Positions 44,725-52,855 of a DNA stretch of 64,000 bases are shown here, in pieces. Within the stretch, counting starts at the first letter, position 1, and each line of letters opens with the position of its first letter. Origin of the DNA: Nitrogeniibacter sp050293885. Lineage in GTDB: Bacteria; Pseudomonadota; Gammaproteobacteria; Burkholderiales; Rhodocyclaceae. The stretch lies in NCBI GenBank assembly GCA_050293885.1, contig JBNKNO010000009.1, forward strand, positions 1 to 64,000, written 5' to 3'. The notes beneath the pieces are model-generated. The model did not search any database, had not been told where the DNA came from, and saw only the letters and a program-made list of their open reading frames with translations. Position numbers and translations under genes: made by a program.

Positions 44725-45390
44725 ATGCGCATCGCCACTCGAAAATCACAACAAGGCTTCACCCTCGTCGAAATCGCCGTCGTGCTGGTCATCATCGGCC
44801 TGCTGCTCGGGGGTGTGCTCAAGGGGCAGGAGCTCATCAACAGCGCCCGGGTGAAGGCACTGGCGCAGGATTTCCGCAATGTACCCACCATGCTGTACGG
44901 ATACCAGGACCGCTTTCGAGCATTGCCCGGCGATGACAGGCAGGCAACGACACACCTCGGTGCGGCGGCGCTCAACGGTGATGGCAACGGTCGCATCGAT
45001 GGCGACTGGAACACGACCACGAACAACGACGAGACCTGCCTGTTCTGGCAGCATCTTCGCCTTGGCAATTTCATGGCTGGTTCCACCGTACCCGCCTCTT
45101 GCGCCCTGCAACCGCGAAACGCCGCGGGCGGCATGATGGGTATCGAGACGGCCTACACGGGGCACGGTGCCTACATCAGTGGCATGCGCGGCACCTATCT
45201 TTGTTCCGACGGCGTTCAGGGGCGCTACGTTCGTCAATTGGACCAGACGATGGACGATGGCGATCCGAGCACCGGCTCCATGCGTGCCGCCGCTTATGGT
45301 GTAGCCGGACTACCCGCGCGCGGCGCGGCCGCCGTCGCACTCGGCGCGCTGAATGACGAGGATCCATACCTCGTCTGTATCGAGCTCTAA
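44725..45390 (+). CDS. type IV prepilin / MSHA-like pilin
   Basis: This 221-residue prepilin has leader MRIATRKSQQG, then FTLVEIAVVLVIIGLLLGGV with cleavage after Gly11 and Glu5 of the mature form present. The body has ALPGDDRQA and a Gly/Asp-rich segment (LNGDGNGRIDGDW). Cys residues occur near the middle (ETCLFW, PASCALQ) and at the C terminus (YLVCIEL), enough for a disulphide loop. It is the best candidate for the main subunit of the locus, because it has its own sigma-54 promoter. It converges on the Kef-type gene, the two stop codons overlapping. Confidence 0.88.
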   Translation: MRIATRKSQQGFTLVEIAVVLVIIGLLLGGVLKGQELINSARVKALAQDFRNVPTMLYGYQDRFRALPGDDRQATTHLGAAALNGDGNGRIDGDWNTTTNNDETCLFWQHLRLGNFMAGSTVPASCALQPRNAAGGMMGIETAYTGHGAYISGMRGTYLCSDGVQGRYVRQLDQTMDDGDPSTGSMRAAAYGVAGLPARGAAAVALGALNDEDPYLVCIEL

Positions 45391-47357
45391 GCCCCCTGCA
45401 ACAACCGCTTCTCCGCCAGCTGCAGATTCGCCGCCTCCCCCAGTAACACCACCACATCCCCTGCCAGGATCTGCGTTTCGGGTCCGGGGCTCAGGCCCCG
45501 GATGTTGCGTCGGCGCACCGCCGGCACGCTCACGTCCATGAGCGCGAAGTCCATCTCGCCGATCGTCCGCCCCACCGCATTGGCCCCGGCTGGCACCACC
45601 ACCGAGTGCAGGCGTAGCTGCTTGCTGTCGTGGTCTTCCGGCGCGTCGCTGGCGCCATGAAAGACACCACGCATCAGCGCGTAACGCTCGCCGCGAATAC
45701 TGCGAATGCGTCGCACCACGCGGTTGATCGGCACGCCGATCAAGGCCAGCGCATGTGAGGCGAGCATGATGCTGCCTTCGAAGGCCTCGGTCACCACTTC
45801 CGCCGCACCGGCCTCGGACAGCTTGGCCATTTCCGACTCGTCGGTCGCACGTGCGATGACCGGCAATTCGGGGCGAATGGCATGCACGTGGTGGATGACG
45901 CGCAACGCCGCATCGACACTCGCGAACGAGATCACCAACGCGCTGGCGCGAGACACCCCCGCCGCCTGCAGCGTTTCGTGGCGCGCGGCATCGCCATAGA
46001 CCACGGTATCGCCCGCCGCGGCCGCTTCGCGCACGCGCTCCGGATCGAGGTCGAGGGCCACGTAGTCGACCTCTTCCTGTTCGAGGAAACGGGCCAGGTG
46101 CTGACCGCTGCGCCCGTAGCCGCAAATGACGATGTGCCCCTGGGTGTTCATCGACTGCGCCGCCACGCGCGTCAATTCCATCGAGCGCAACAGCCATTCG
46201 GAGGCGACGAAGCGCATCACGAGCTTGTCGGACACCTGCACGATCAATGGCGCAAGCAGCATCGACAACACCAGCGACGCCACGGCCACCTGCACCAGCG
46301 CGGGCGAGAGCATGTCGAGTCCGTCGATCTGCGACATCAGCACGAAGCCGAATTCGCCGCCGGCGCACAGCCAGAAGCCGGTGCGCATCGCCGTGCCCGG
46401 CGTGGCGCCGAACAGGCGCGATGCACCCGCCGCCACGCCGAATTTCACTACCAGCAAGGCAAGCACCATGGCGATCACGGCAGGCAAGTGGATGGCGATT
46501 TCACCGACGTCGAGAAACATGCCGACGGTCACGAAGAACAGACCAAGCAGCACATCGCGGAATGGCTTGATGTCCTCCTCCACCTGATAGCGATATTCGG
46601 TTTCCGAGATCAGCATGCCGGCCAGGAATGCGCCCAGCGCCAGCGACAGCCCGGCCAGTTCGCTCAACCAGGCCAGTCCGAGCGTGATCAGCAACACATT
46701 GAGCATGAACAGCTCGCCCGAACGGCGCTTGGCCACGAGCGTAAACCACCCCCGCATGAGGCGCTGGCCAAACACCAGCACCAGCGCCAGCATCACCGCT
46801 GCCTTGATCGCCGCTACCCCAAGCGTGCCCATCAGCTCGTCGCCCGGCTGCGAGAGCGCCGGCAACAGGATGAGCAGCGGCACCACGGCAATGTCCTGGA
46901 ACAGCAGCACGCCGATCGTCTCCTGCCCGTGCTTGGCTTCCAGTTCCAGTCGATCGGCCAGCAGCTTGGAAAGAATGGCGGTCGACGAGGTCGCCAGCAC
47001 ACTGCCCAGGGTGAAACTCTCGACCCACCCCCAACCGAGCGCGACGCCAATGAACGTCGCCAGCAGGATGCTGCCGAGCACCTGCACGCCGCCCAGCCCG
47101 AACACGATGCGCTTCATCGCATACAGCCGCGGCAGGGAGAACTCCAGCCCGATCGAGAACATCAGGAAGACGACACCGAACTCCGCCAGATGCCGCGCGC
47201 TGGAGGTGTCGCCCATCAGATTGAGCGCATGCGGACCGACCACCGCACCCACCAGAAGGTAGCCGAGTACCGGCGGCAGATTGAGGCTGCGAAAGACCGC
47301 CACCACCAGCACCGCCGAGGCAAGCAGCAACAAAACGAGTTCAAGCGTATTGACCAT
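45387..47357 (-). CDS. Kef-type cation:proton antiporter with RCK domain
   Basis: This 656-residue CPA2-family antiporter has about twelve membrane helices (VLGYLLVGAVVGPHALNLMG at the start). A cytoplasmic TrkA-N/RCK domain follows (HIVICGYGRSGQHLARFLEQ) and then a TrkA-C domain. It probably exchanges K+ or Na+ for H+ and is gated by nucleotide or thiol ligands. It resembles KefB/YbaL. The ATG at 47357 (MVNTLELVLLLLASAVLVV) was chosen because the helix starts there. It is divergent from kdsD with a 104-base gap. Confidence 0.92.
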   Translation of the reverse strand: MVNTLELVLLLLASAVLVVAVFRSLNLPPVLGYLLVGAVVGPHALNLMGDTSSARHLAEFGVVFLMFSIGLEFSLPRLYAMKRIVFGLGGVQVLGSILLATFIGVALGWGWVESFTLGSVLATSSTAILSKLLADRLELEAKHGQETIGVLLFQDIAVVPLLILLPALSQPGDELMGTLGVAAIKAAVMLALVLVFGQRLMRGWFTLVAKRRSGELFMLNVLLITLGLAWLSELAGLSLALGAFLAGMLISETEYRYQVEEDIKPFRDVLLGLFFVTVGMFLDVGEIAIHLPAVIAMVLALLVVKFGVAAGASRLFGATPGTAMRTGFWLCAGGEFGFVLMSQIDGLDMLSPALVQVAVASLVLSMLLAPLIVQVSDKLVMRFVASEWLLRSMELTRVAAQSMNTQGHIVICGYGRSGQHLARFLEQEEVDYVALDLDPERVREAAAAGDTVVYGDAARHETLQAAGVSRASALVISFASVDAALRVIHHVHAIRPELPVIARATDESEMAKLSEAGAAEVVTEAFEGSIMLASHALALIGVPINRVVRRIRSIRGERYALMRGVFHGASDAPEDHDSKQLRLHSVVVPAGANAVGRTIGEMDFALMDVSVPAVRRRNIRGLSPGPETQILAGDVVVLLGEAANLQLAEKRLLQGA

Positions 47358-47461
47358 GGAGTCGGTCTTCTCCCGAGGCATCCACCCGGTCCGGGCGGCG
47401 GGCCGTCAAGCGGCCTTCTGATATACTTTTCGCCCAGTTTAACCGATTGTTTTCCGTGCCA

Positions 47462-48451
47462 ATGCCCCGAGACGCCGCCCTCTCACCGCAAGACCATTTG
47501 GCTTCGGCACGCCGCGTGCTCGCCATCGAAGCGGCCGCGGTTTCCGCGCTTGCCGGGCGGCTCGATCACGCCTTCTCCGACGCGGTCGGATTGATTCTCG
47601 AGGCGCACGGGCGCGTCATCGTCACCGGCATCGGCAAGACCGGACACGTCGGCCGGAAGCTCGCCGCCACGCTCGCCAGCACCGGCACCCCCGCCTATTT
47701 CGTTCATGCCGCGGAAGCCGCGCACGGCGATCTGGGCATGATCACCTGTGACGATGTCGTCATTGCCGTTTCCCATTCGGGCAACAGCGAGGAACTGCTC
47801 ACCATCGTGCCGCTGGTCAAACGACAAGGTGCACGCCTCATCGCCATGACCGGCAACCCTGCCTCACCGCTGGCGAAAGAAGCCGATGTGCACCTCGATG
47901 CCGGCGTTGCCGAAGAAGCCTGTCCGCTCAACCTCGCCCCCACCGCCAGCACCACCGCGGCGCTCGCGCTCGGCGATGCGCTCGCCGTCGCCCTGCTCGA
48001 AGCCCGTGGTTTTGGCGAAGCCGATTTCGCGCGCAGCCACCCGGGAGGCTCGCTCGGCCGTCGGCTACTGACGCACGTGAGCGATGTCATGCGCAGCGGC
48101 GACGCGCTGCCCGTGGTCGGCACGCAAACCAGCCTCGCCGATGCGCTCGTACAGATGTCACGCGGGGGCATGGGCATGGTCATCGTCATGGATGCGGGGC
48201 AAGCCCCCGCCGGCATTTTTACCGACGGCGACCTGCGTCGCGCGCTGGCGCTGGCCGGCGACCTGCGAGAAGCCCGCCTCGCCGACCTCATGACGCGCAG
48301 CCCACGCAGCATCGGCGCCGACGCGCTCGCGGCGGAAGCAGCGCAGCTGATGGAAGCGCACCGCATCAACCAGTTGCTGGTGCTCGACGAAGCCGGCGGG
48401 CTGCGCGGCGCACTCAACATGCATGACCTGATGCAGGCCAAGGTCATCTGA
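47462..48451 (+). CDS. kdsD: D-arabinose 5-phosphate isomerase KdsD
   Basis: This 329-residue enzyme makes arabinose 5-phosphate for Kdo of lipopolysaccharide. It has a SIS domain (GIGKTGHVGRKLAATLASTG; VIAVSHSGNSEELLTIVPL) followed by a CBS pair. The ATG at 47462 (MPRDAALSPQDHLASARRV) is better than the upstream TTG. The lptC ATG follows the stop codon directly. Normally kdsC lies between kdsD and lptC; here it is absent. Confidence 0.96.
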   Translation: MPRDAALSPQDHLASARRVLAIEAAAVSALAGRLDHAFSDAVGLILEAHGRVIVTGIGKTGHVGRKLAATLASTGTPAYFVHAAEAAHGDLGMITCDDVVIAVSHSGNSEELLTIVPLVKRQGARLIAMTGNPASPLAKEADVHLDAGVAEEACPLNLAPTASTTAALALGDALAVALLEARGFGEADFARSHPGGSLGRRLLTHVSDVMRSGDALPVVGTQTSLADALVQMSRGGMGMVIVMDAGQAPAGIFTDGDLRRALALAGDLREARLADLMTRSPRSIGADALAAEAAQLMEAHRINQLLVLDEAGGLRGALNMHDLMQAKVI

Positions 48452-49021
48452 ATGCGCATCGGGCTGCAACACATCTTCCCCGTTGCCGCACTCACCGTCC
48501 TCGCCGCGGGCAGCTTCTGGCTCGAACGCACGACGCGCAGCCCGGACGAGTCGCAATCGGCCGCCACGCAGCAAGGCCCGGACGTGGTCGTCGAGCAAAT
48601 GGCCGTCACGCGCTTCGACATCAACGGTCTGCCTTATTACTATCTCGACGCGCGCCAGATGGAACATCTCCCCGGCAACGCCAACTCACGGCTTGTCTCT
48701 CCGGTCGTTCACATGGTGCGCGACAAGGTCGACCTGCGCCTGGTGGCAAACACCGCCGTCGCGCGCGACGACGGCGAGCGTGTGGACCTCACTGGCGACG
48801 TGCGCGGCGTTCGCTCCCTGCCAGACGAGCCGCCCACCCACTTCGCCTCCAGGTCACTGATCGTCTGGCCCGGCGTCGAATCGGCCAAATCGGTCGATCC
48901 GGTCACCATTACGCAAGACGGCACCACCGCCCGCGGAAACGGAATGACCGCCGACAATATCTTCGGCCTGATCACGCTCACCGGGCAGGTGAAGGTGCAC
49001 ATGCCCATCCACCGGAAATAA
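48452..49021 (+). CDS. lptC: LPS export protein LptC
   Basis: This 189-residue single-pass inner-membrane protein has a helix in IFPVAALTVLAAGSFWLE. A periplasmic beta-jellyroll follows that passes LPS to LptA (YYYLDARQMEHLPG; ARGNGMTADNIFGLITLTGQ). It is coupled to kdsD with no gap. Confidence 0.93.
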   Translation: MRIGLQHIFPVAALTVLAAGSFWLERTTRSPDESQSAATQQGPDVVVEQMAVTRFDINGLPYYYLDARQMEHLPGNANSRLVSPVVHMVRDKVDLRLVANTAVARDDGERVDLTGDVRGVRSLPDEPPTHFASRSLIVWPGVESAKSVDPVTITQDGTTARGNGMTADNIFGLITLTGQVKVHMPIHRK

Positions 49022-49023
49022 CC

Positions 49024-49617
49024 ATGCGACCCCGACTGCCTTCGCTCATTCTCGCCGGCACGCTGGCCCTGACCATCACGGCCGCGTTTGCCGAGCAAGC
49101 CGACCGCAGCAAACCCGTCAACATCGAAGCTGACAAGGTCACGGTAGACGAACGCAAGAAGACCCATGTGTTCGAAGGGAGCGTGGTGTTGACGCAAGGC
49201 ACGCTGCAGATTCGCGGCGACCGCCTGGTCGTCACCCAGGACGGCGACGGCTTCCAGAAAGGTGTCGCCAGCAGCGAAACTGGCCTCGCCTCGTTTCGCC
49301 AGCGTCGTGACGGCAGCGGCGAGTTCGTCAATGGACAGGCCCGGCGCATCGAATACGATGGCCGCACACAGAAGACCTATTTGCATCAGCGCGCCCATGT
49401 CGTCAGCGGCAAGGACGAAGTCCGGGGTCAGTTCATCGAGTACGACGGCTATACCGGGCAATACGTCGTCACCAACAGCGGCTCCACGCAAGCCACCAGC
49501 GGTGGCGGCCGGGTGCGCGCAGTGATTCAGCCCAAGAACGCGGGAACGGACTCGCCCCCGCCGCCGTCCGAACCCGAGCAGCCCGCATCGCAAGACACCC
49601 CTTCGCCCTCGCAATAG
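49024..49617 (+). CDS. lptA: LPS periplasmic bridge protein LptA
   Basis: This 197-residue protein has a signal peptide (SLILAGTLALTITAAFAEQA). The OstA core follows (KPVNIEADKVTVDERKKTHV; FEGSVVLTQGTLQIRGDRL). The C-terminal tail is Pro/Ser-rich. It lies 2 bases after lptC. The usual next gene, lptB, is not here; an enoyl-CoA hydratase gene follows instead. Confidence 0.95.
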   Translation: MRPRLPSLILAGTLALTITAAFAEQADRSKPVNIEADKVTVDERKKTHVFEGSVVLTQGTLQIRGDRLVVTQDGDGFQKGVASSETGLASFRQRRDGSGEFVNGQARRIEYDGRTQKTYLHQRAHVVSGKDEVRGQFIEYDGYTGQYVVTNSGSTQATSGGGRVRAVIQPKNAGTDSPPPPSEPEQPASQDTPSPSQ

Positions 49618-49630
49618 ATTCGGAGTCCGT

Positions 49631-50407
49631 ATGAGCTACGACAACATCCTGGTCGAAACGCACGGCCGCGTCGGCCTCATCACCCTCAACCGGCCCAAGG
49701 CGCTCAACGCGCTCAACGACGCCCTTGTCGATGATATCGGCGCGGCACTCGACGGCTTCGAAGCCGACGACAACATTGGCGCAATCATCATCACCGGCTC
49801 GGAAAAGGCCTTTGCGGCCGGTGCCGATATTGGCGCCATGGCCAACTTCTCCTATATGGACGCCTACCTGGGCGACTACATCACCCGCAACTGGGAGCGG
49901 GTCAAAACCTGCCGCAAACCCATCATTGCCGCGGTGGCCGGATTCGCACTCGGCGGCGGCTGCGAGATGGCCATGGCCTGCGACATCATCATTGCCGCCG
50001 ATACCGCGCGGTTCGGGCAGCCCGAAGTCAAACTCGGCGTGCTGCCGGGCGCGGGTGGTACCCAGCGCCTGCCCCGTGCGGTCAGCAAGGCCAAGGCCAT
50101 GGACATGTGCCTGACGGCGCGCATGATGGATGCGGAAGAAGCAGAACGCGCCGGGCTGGTCTCCCGAGTCGTGCCGGCCGACAAACTGCTCGACGAAGCC
50201 GTCGCCGCAGCCGAGACCATCGCCGGCTTCTCGCTGCCCGTGGTCATGATGATCAAGGAATCGGTCAATCGCGCCTACGAATCGAGCCTCTCCGAAGGAC
50301 TGCTGTTCGAGCGCCGGCTGTTCCACGCGGCGTTCGCGCTCGAGGACCAGAAAGAAGGCATGGCTGCATTCGTGGAAAAACGCCCCGCCAAGTTCAAGCA
50401 CCGCTAG
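49631..50407 (+). CDS. enoyl-CoA hydratase
   Basis: This 258-residue crotonase-fold enzyme hydrates trans-2-enoyl-CoA. The oxyanion-hole segment is KAFAAGADIGAM. The two catalytic Glu residues lie in GGGCEMAMACD and FGQPEVKLGVLPGAGG. It is close to FadB1/PaaF/Ech types. It may serve fatty-acid breakdown or the supply of hydroxyacyl-CoA for polyhydroxyalkanoate, given the phasin next door. It begins 13 bases after lptA. Confidence 0.95.
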   Translation: MSYDNILVETHGRVGLITLNRPKALNALNDALVDDIGAALDGFEADDNIGAIIITGSEKAFAAGADIGAMANFSYMDAYLGDYITRNWERVKTCRKPIIAAVAGFALGGGCEMAMACDIIIAADTARFGQPEVKLGVLPGAGGTQRLPRAVSKAKAMDMCLTARMMDAEEAERAGLVSRVVPADKLLDEAVAAAETIAGFSLPVVMMIKESVNRAYESSLSEGLLFERRLFHAAFALEDQKEGMAAFVEKRPAKFKHR

Positions 50408-50462
50408 CGCACTTCGCCGCCAGCCTCCCCGGCTGGCGCGCCACGCCTCACCGGCCTGTCTT

Positions 50463-50613
50463 TTTGCTGCAACAGCAAATAGTTACACTTCAAATCCCAC
50501 TCCGCATGACGAGGCGCCGGCCCCGCAACGCACCGCATTCCGCGCGCCGAATCTGCTAACACCCTGCTTTTTAAGCAATAAAATCAAACGGTCGTTTATT
50601 GTGCGCCGCACAA
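50463..50613. promoter_or_regulatory. two palindromes upstream of the phasin promoter (possible PHA-responsive operators)
   Basis: TTTGCTG-CAA-CAGCAAA (50463-50479) and TTGTGC-GCC-GCACAA (50599-50613) are perfect. The second ends 7 bases before the -35 box and is followed by a repeat of its half-site (GCACAA at 50627-50632) inside the promoter spacer. TGC/GCA-rich palindromes before phasin genes are typical targets of PhaR-family repressors. Assignment to PhaR is inference. Confidence 0.5.
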
Positions 50614-50620
50614 AAAAGTG

Positions 50621-50648
50621 TTGACAGCACAAAATAAACTTCTATAAT
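50621..50648 (+). promoter_or_regulatory. consensus sigma-70 promoter of the phasin gene
   Basis: TTGACA at 50621-50626 and TATAAT at 50643-50648 are both perfect, with a 16-base spacer. Transcription should start near 50655, leaving a 55-base leader to the ATG at 50710 with aggagaag as ribosome site. This is among the strongest-looking promoters in the window. Confidence 0.9.
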
Positions 50649-50709
50649 CCACATCATGTTGCATCGCAATAACTTTATTTGCAGTACATCACACACACAG
50701 GAGAAGTTC

Positions 50710-51282
50710 ATGTTCGCTACCCCCGAGCAATTCGCCGCCACCAACAAGGCAAACGTTGAATCCATGCTGACCCTGGCCAATGCGGCCTTCGCCAGCGCCG
50801 AGCGCCTTGCTGCACTCAACCTGAACACCGCTCGCAGCCTTCTGGAAGACGGCGCAGCCAACACCAAGGCCCTGATGGGTGCCAAGGACGTTCAGGAATT
50901 CGTGAGCCTGCAGACCGCCATGGCCCAGCCGGCTGTCGAGAAAGTGGTTGCCTACGCCCGCAGCGTGTACGAAATCGCCACCCAGAACCAAGACGAAGTG
51001 TCCAAGCTGGTCGAAGGCCAGATGGCTGAAGTCAACAAGGGCGTTGCTTCTGCCCTCGACAAGGCTGCCAAGTCCGCTCCGGCTGGTTCCGACGTCGCTG
51101 TTGCCGCCGTCAAGTCCGCTATCGCTGCTGCCAACTCTGCTTACGACAGCATGAGCAAGGCTGCCAAGCAGGTTGCTGAAATCGCCGAGTCCAACGTGGC
51201 TGCCGCGACCAGCGCAACCGTCAAGGCTGTCGGTTCTGCCCAGAAAGCTGCTCCGAAAGCCGCTGCCAAGAAAGCTGCCTGA
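50710..51282 (+). CDS. phaP: phasin (polyhydroxyalkanoate granule protein)
   Basis: This 190-residue helical phasin of the TIGR01841 type coats PHA granules. The N terminus FATPEQFAATNKANVESMLT is diagnostic. It is followed by long amphipathic helices and ends in an Ala/Lys-rich tail (AAPKAAAKKAA). The ATG at 50710 has a strong ribosome site. Codon use is biased in the way of a highly expressed gene. It is monocistronic, with its own consensus promoter and terminator. It implies that the organism stores PHA. Confidence 0.95.
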   Translation: MFATPEQFAATNKANVESMLTLANAAFASAERLAALNLNTARSLLEDGAANTKALMGAKDVQEFVSLQTAMAQPAVEKVVAYARSVYEIATQNQDEVSKLVEGQMAEVNKGVASALDKAAKSAPAGSDVAVAAVKSAIAAANSAYDSMSKAAKQVAEIAESNVAAATSATVKAVGSAQKAAPKAAAKKAA

Positions 51283-51307
51283 TCAGTCAGTTTTCCAGCA
51301 GCAAGAA

Positions 51308-51336
51308 AAAGCCCCGCTTCGGCGGGGCTTTTTTGT
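51308..51336 (+). terminator. Rho-independent terminator of the phasin gene
   Basis: An AAGCCCCGC / GCGGGGCTT stem with a TTCG loop centred near 51319 is followed by a T run to 51334. It begins about 26 bases after the phasin stop. The next 215 bases to the plsC stop contain nothing recognisable. Confidence 0.95.
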
Positions 51337-51551
51337 ATTCAGAAAGAGGCAGGGCGCCGATCGCGGGGGCGCATTCACGGCGTCTTGCGAAACCACAAGC
51401 GTGCGTGCCGTTGAATGCGCTGGCGCGGCCAGCGACCTGTCAGCACGTGGGACAAAGACCGGGGGCGCCGCAATGCGCCGGCCATTGCCCCGTCTTGCGT
51501 GAGGCCAAGCTACTCAGCTACCAGCACCTTGATGGCGATCGAAGGTCAAGC

Positions 51552-52283
51552 CTATGCGCTGGCGTCCGCGTAGTGATGCGGAAACAAGCGGCGCATCTCG
51601 GCTTCAATCCAGGCTTCGGCCTGCTTGTTGATTTCTTCGGTCGACAGCCCTTCGGAATCGATGACCGGGCCGATGCTGACCACGATTTCGCCCGGGGTTT
51701 TCACGAACGCATTCTTGCGCCAGAACTCGCCCGCATTGTGGGCGATGGGCACGACCGGCGCCCCGGTATGCGATGCGAGCCAGGCGCCGCCGGGCTTGTA
51801 GCGGCGTGTCGTGCCCGGGGCGACACGCGTGCCTTCGGGGAACACGACCACACAGAACCCTTCTTCGAGGCGCTGGCGTCCTTGCTCCACCACCTGCGCC
51901 AGCGCGTCCTTGCCGGCCGCGCGATCGATGGCGATATTCGGCATGCGCGCCAGCCCCCAGCCGAAGAACGGCAGACGCAGCAGCTCGCGTTTGAGCACGA
52001 AACAGATCGGCGGAAGAACGCGTTGGAGCGCGATGGTCTCCCAGGCCGATTGGTGCTTGCACAAGACCACCGCGGCACGGTCGGGAAGATTTTCTGCGCC
52101 GATGACACGATGGCGAATACCGAGCAGGTGCCGGATGAACCACATCGAAATCGTCGTCCATCCACCGATGAGCTTGTAACGGCGATGCGGCGGCAGCGGC
52201 GACGACAGCAAGGCCACCGTCGCGTAGATCGGGGTGGTGATCAGAAGCACGAGCGCGAACAGCGCAGATCGGATGTGGGGCAT
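51552..52283 (-). CDS. plsC: 1-acyl-sn-glycerol-3-phosphate acyltransferase PlsC
   Basis: This 243-residue membrane-bound acyltransferase makes phosphatidic acid. An N-terminal hydrophobic helix (ALFALVLLITTPIYATVALL) precedes the catalytic block. The first motif reads KHQSAWET, that is HX4E instead of the classical HX4D. FPEGTRV and the NIAID block are present. The start is ATG 52283 (MPHIRSALFALV). It follows gmhB after 7 bases. Confidence 0.93.
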   Translation of the reverse strand: MPHIRSALFALVLLITTPIYATVALLSSPLPPHRRYKLIGGWTTISMWFIRHLLGIRHRVIGAENLPDRAAVVLCKHQSAWETIALQRVLPPICFVLKRELLRLPFFGWGLARMPNIAIDRAAGKDALAQVVEQGRQRLEEGFCVVVFPEGTRVAPGTTRRYKPGGAWLASHTGAPVVPIAHNAGEFWRKNAFVKTPGEIVVSIGPVIDSEGLSTEEINKQAEAWIEAEMRRLFPHHYADASA

Positions 52284-52290
52284 GAGTGCG

Positions 52291-52827
52291 TTAATCCAGC
52301 AGCGAATCGACCACGGCAGCGAGGTCGGGAAAGACTTGAGTGTCCGGCGGAAGATCCGGGTCGTTCTTTGTTTTCTCACCCTTGCCGGTCAGCACCAGAT
52401 AGGGCGAACACCCCACGGCAATGCCGGCTTGAAGGTCGCGCAGGCTGTCGCCGACAATGGGCACGCCGGTCATGTCGACATTGAATCGCGCCTGAATCTG
52501 GTTCAGCAGGCCCGGTTTGGGCTTGCGGCAATCGCAGGTGGAATCCGCGGCATGCGGGCAGAAGAAGATCGCGTCGAGGTGGCCGCCCACCTGGGCCAGC
52601 AACTCGACCATGCGGGCGTTGATGGCGTTGAGCATGTCCATGCCGAACAGGCCTCGCCCCACACCGGACTGATTCGAGGCGAGCACCACGCGCCAGCCTG
52701 ACTGGTTGAGACGGGCGATGGCCTCGAGTGCGCCGGGAATCGGCACCCATTCTTCAGGCGACTTGATGAACTGATCGGAATCCTCGTTGATGACGCCGTC
52801 GCGGTCCAGCACGATAAGTTGCTTCAT
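52291..52827 (-). CDS. gmhB: D-glycero-beta-D-manno-heptose 1,7-bisphosphate 7-phosphatase GmhB
   Basis: This 178-residue HAD-family phosphatase of heptose synthesis for LPS has the nucleophile motif VLDRDGVINED and zinc-loop Cys residues in CPHAADSTCDCRKP. GDSLRDLQAG carries the acidic pair of the HAD fold. It lies between glyS and plsC, a common order in betaproteobacteria. Confidence 0.95.
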   Translation of the reverse strand: MKQLIVLDRDGVINEDSDQFIKSPEEWVPIPGALEAIARLNQSGWRVVLASNQSGVGRGLFGMDMLNAINARMVELLAQVGGHLDAIFFCPHAADSTCDCRKPKPGLLNQIQARFNVDMTGVPIVGDSLRDLQAGIAVGCSPYLVLTGKGEKTKNDPDLPPDTQVFPDLAAVVDSLLD

Positions 52828-52855
52828 GTCGGGCTCCCAAGTCGGGGTGGATGAC

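Larger units (their letters stand above)
50408..50709. other. 302-bp leader region of the phasin gene
   Basis: No gene is seen. The stretch holds an 8-bp hairpin without a T run just after the hydratase stop (50418-50438, loop TCCCC). It also has two palindromes and the phasin promoter, listed separately. The second half is clearly A/T-richer than the neighbouring genes. Confidence 0.6.

Noticed and set aside
45310..46368. 352-codon minus-strand frame overlapping the Kef-type gene
   Set aside because: It lies on the same strand but in another frame than a well-conserved antiporter/RCK gene, and its product is Arg/Gly-rich without motifs.
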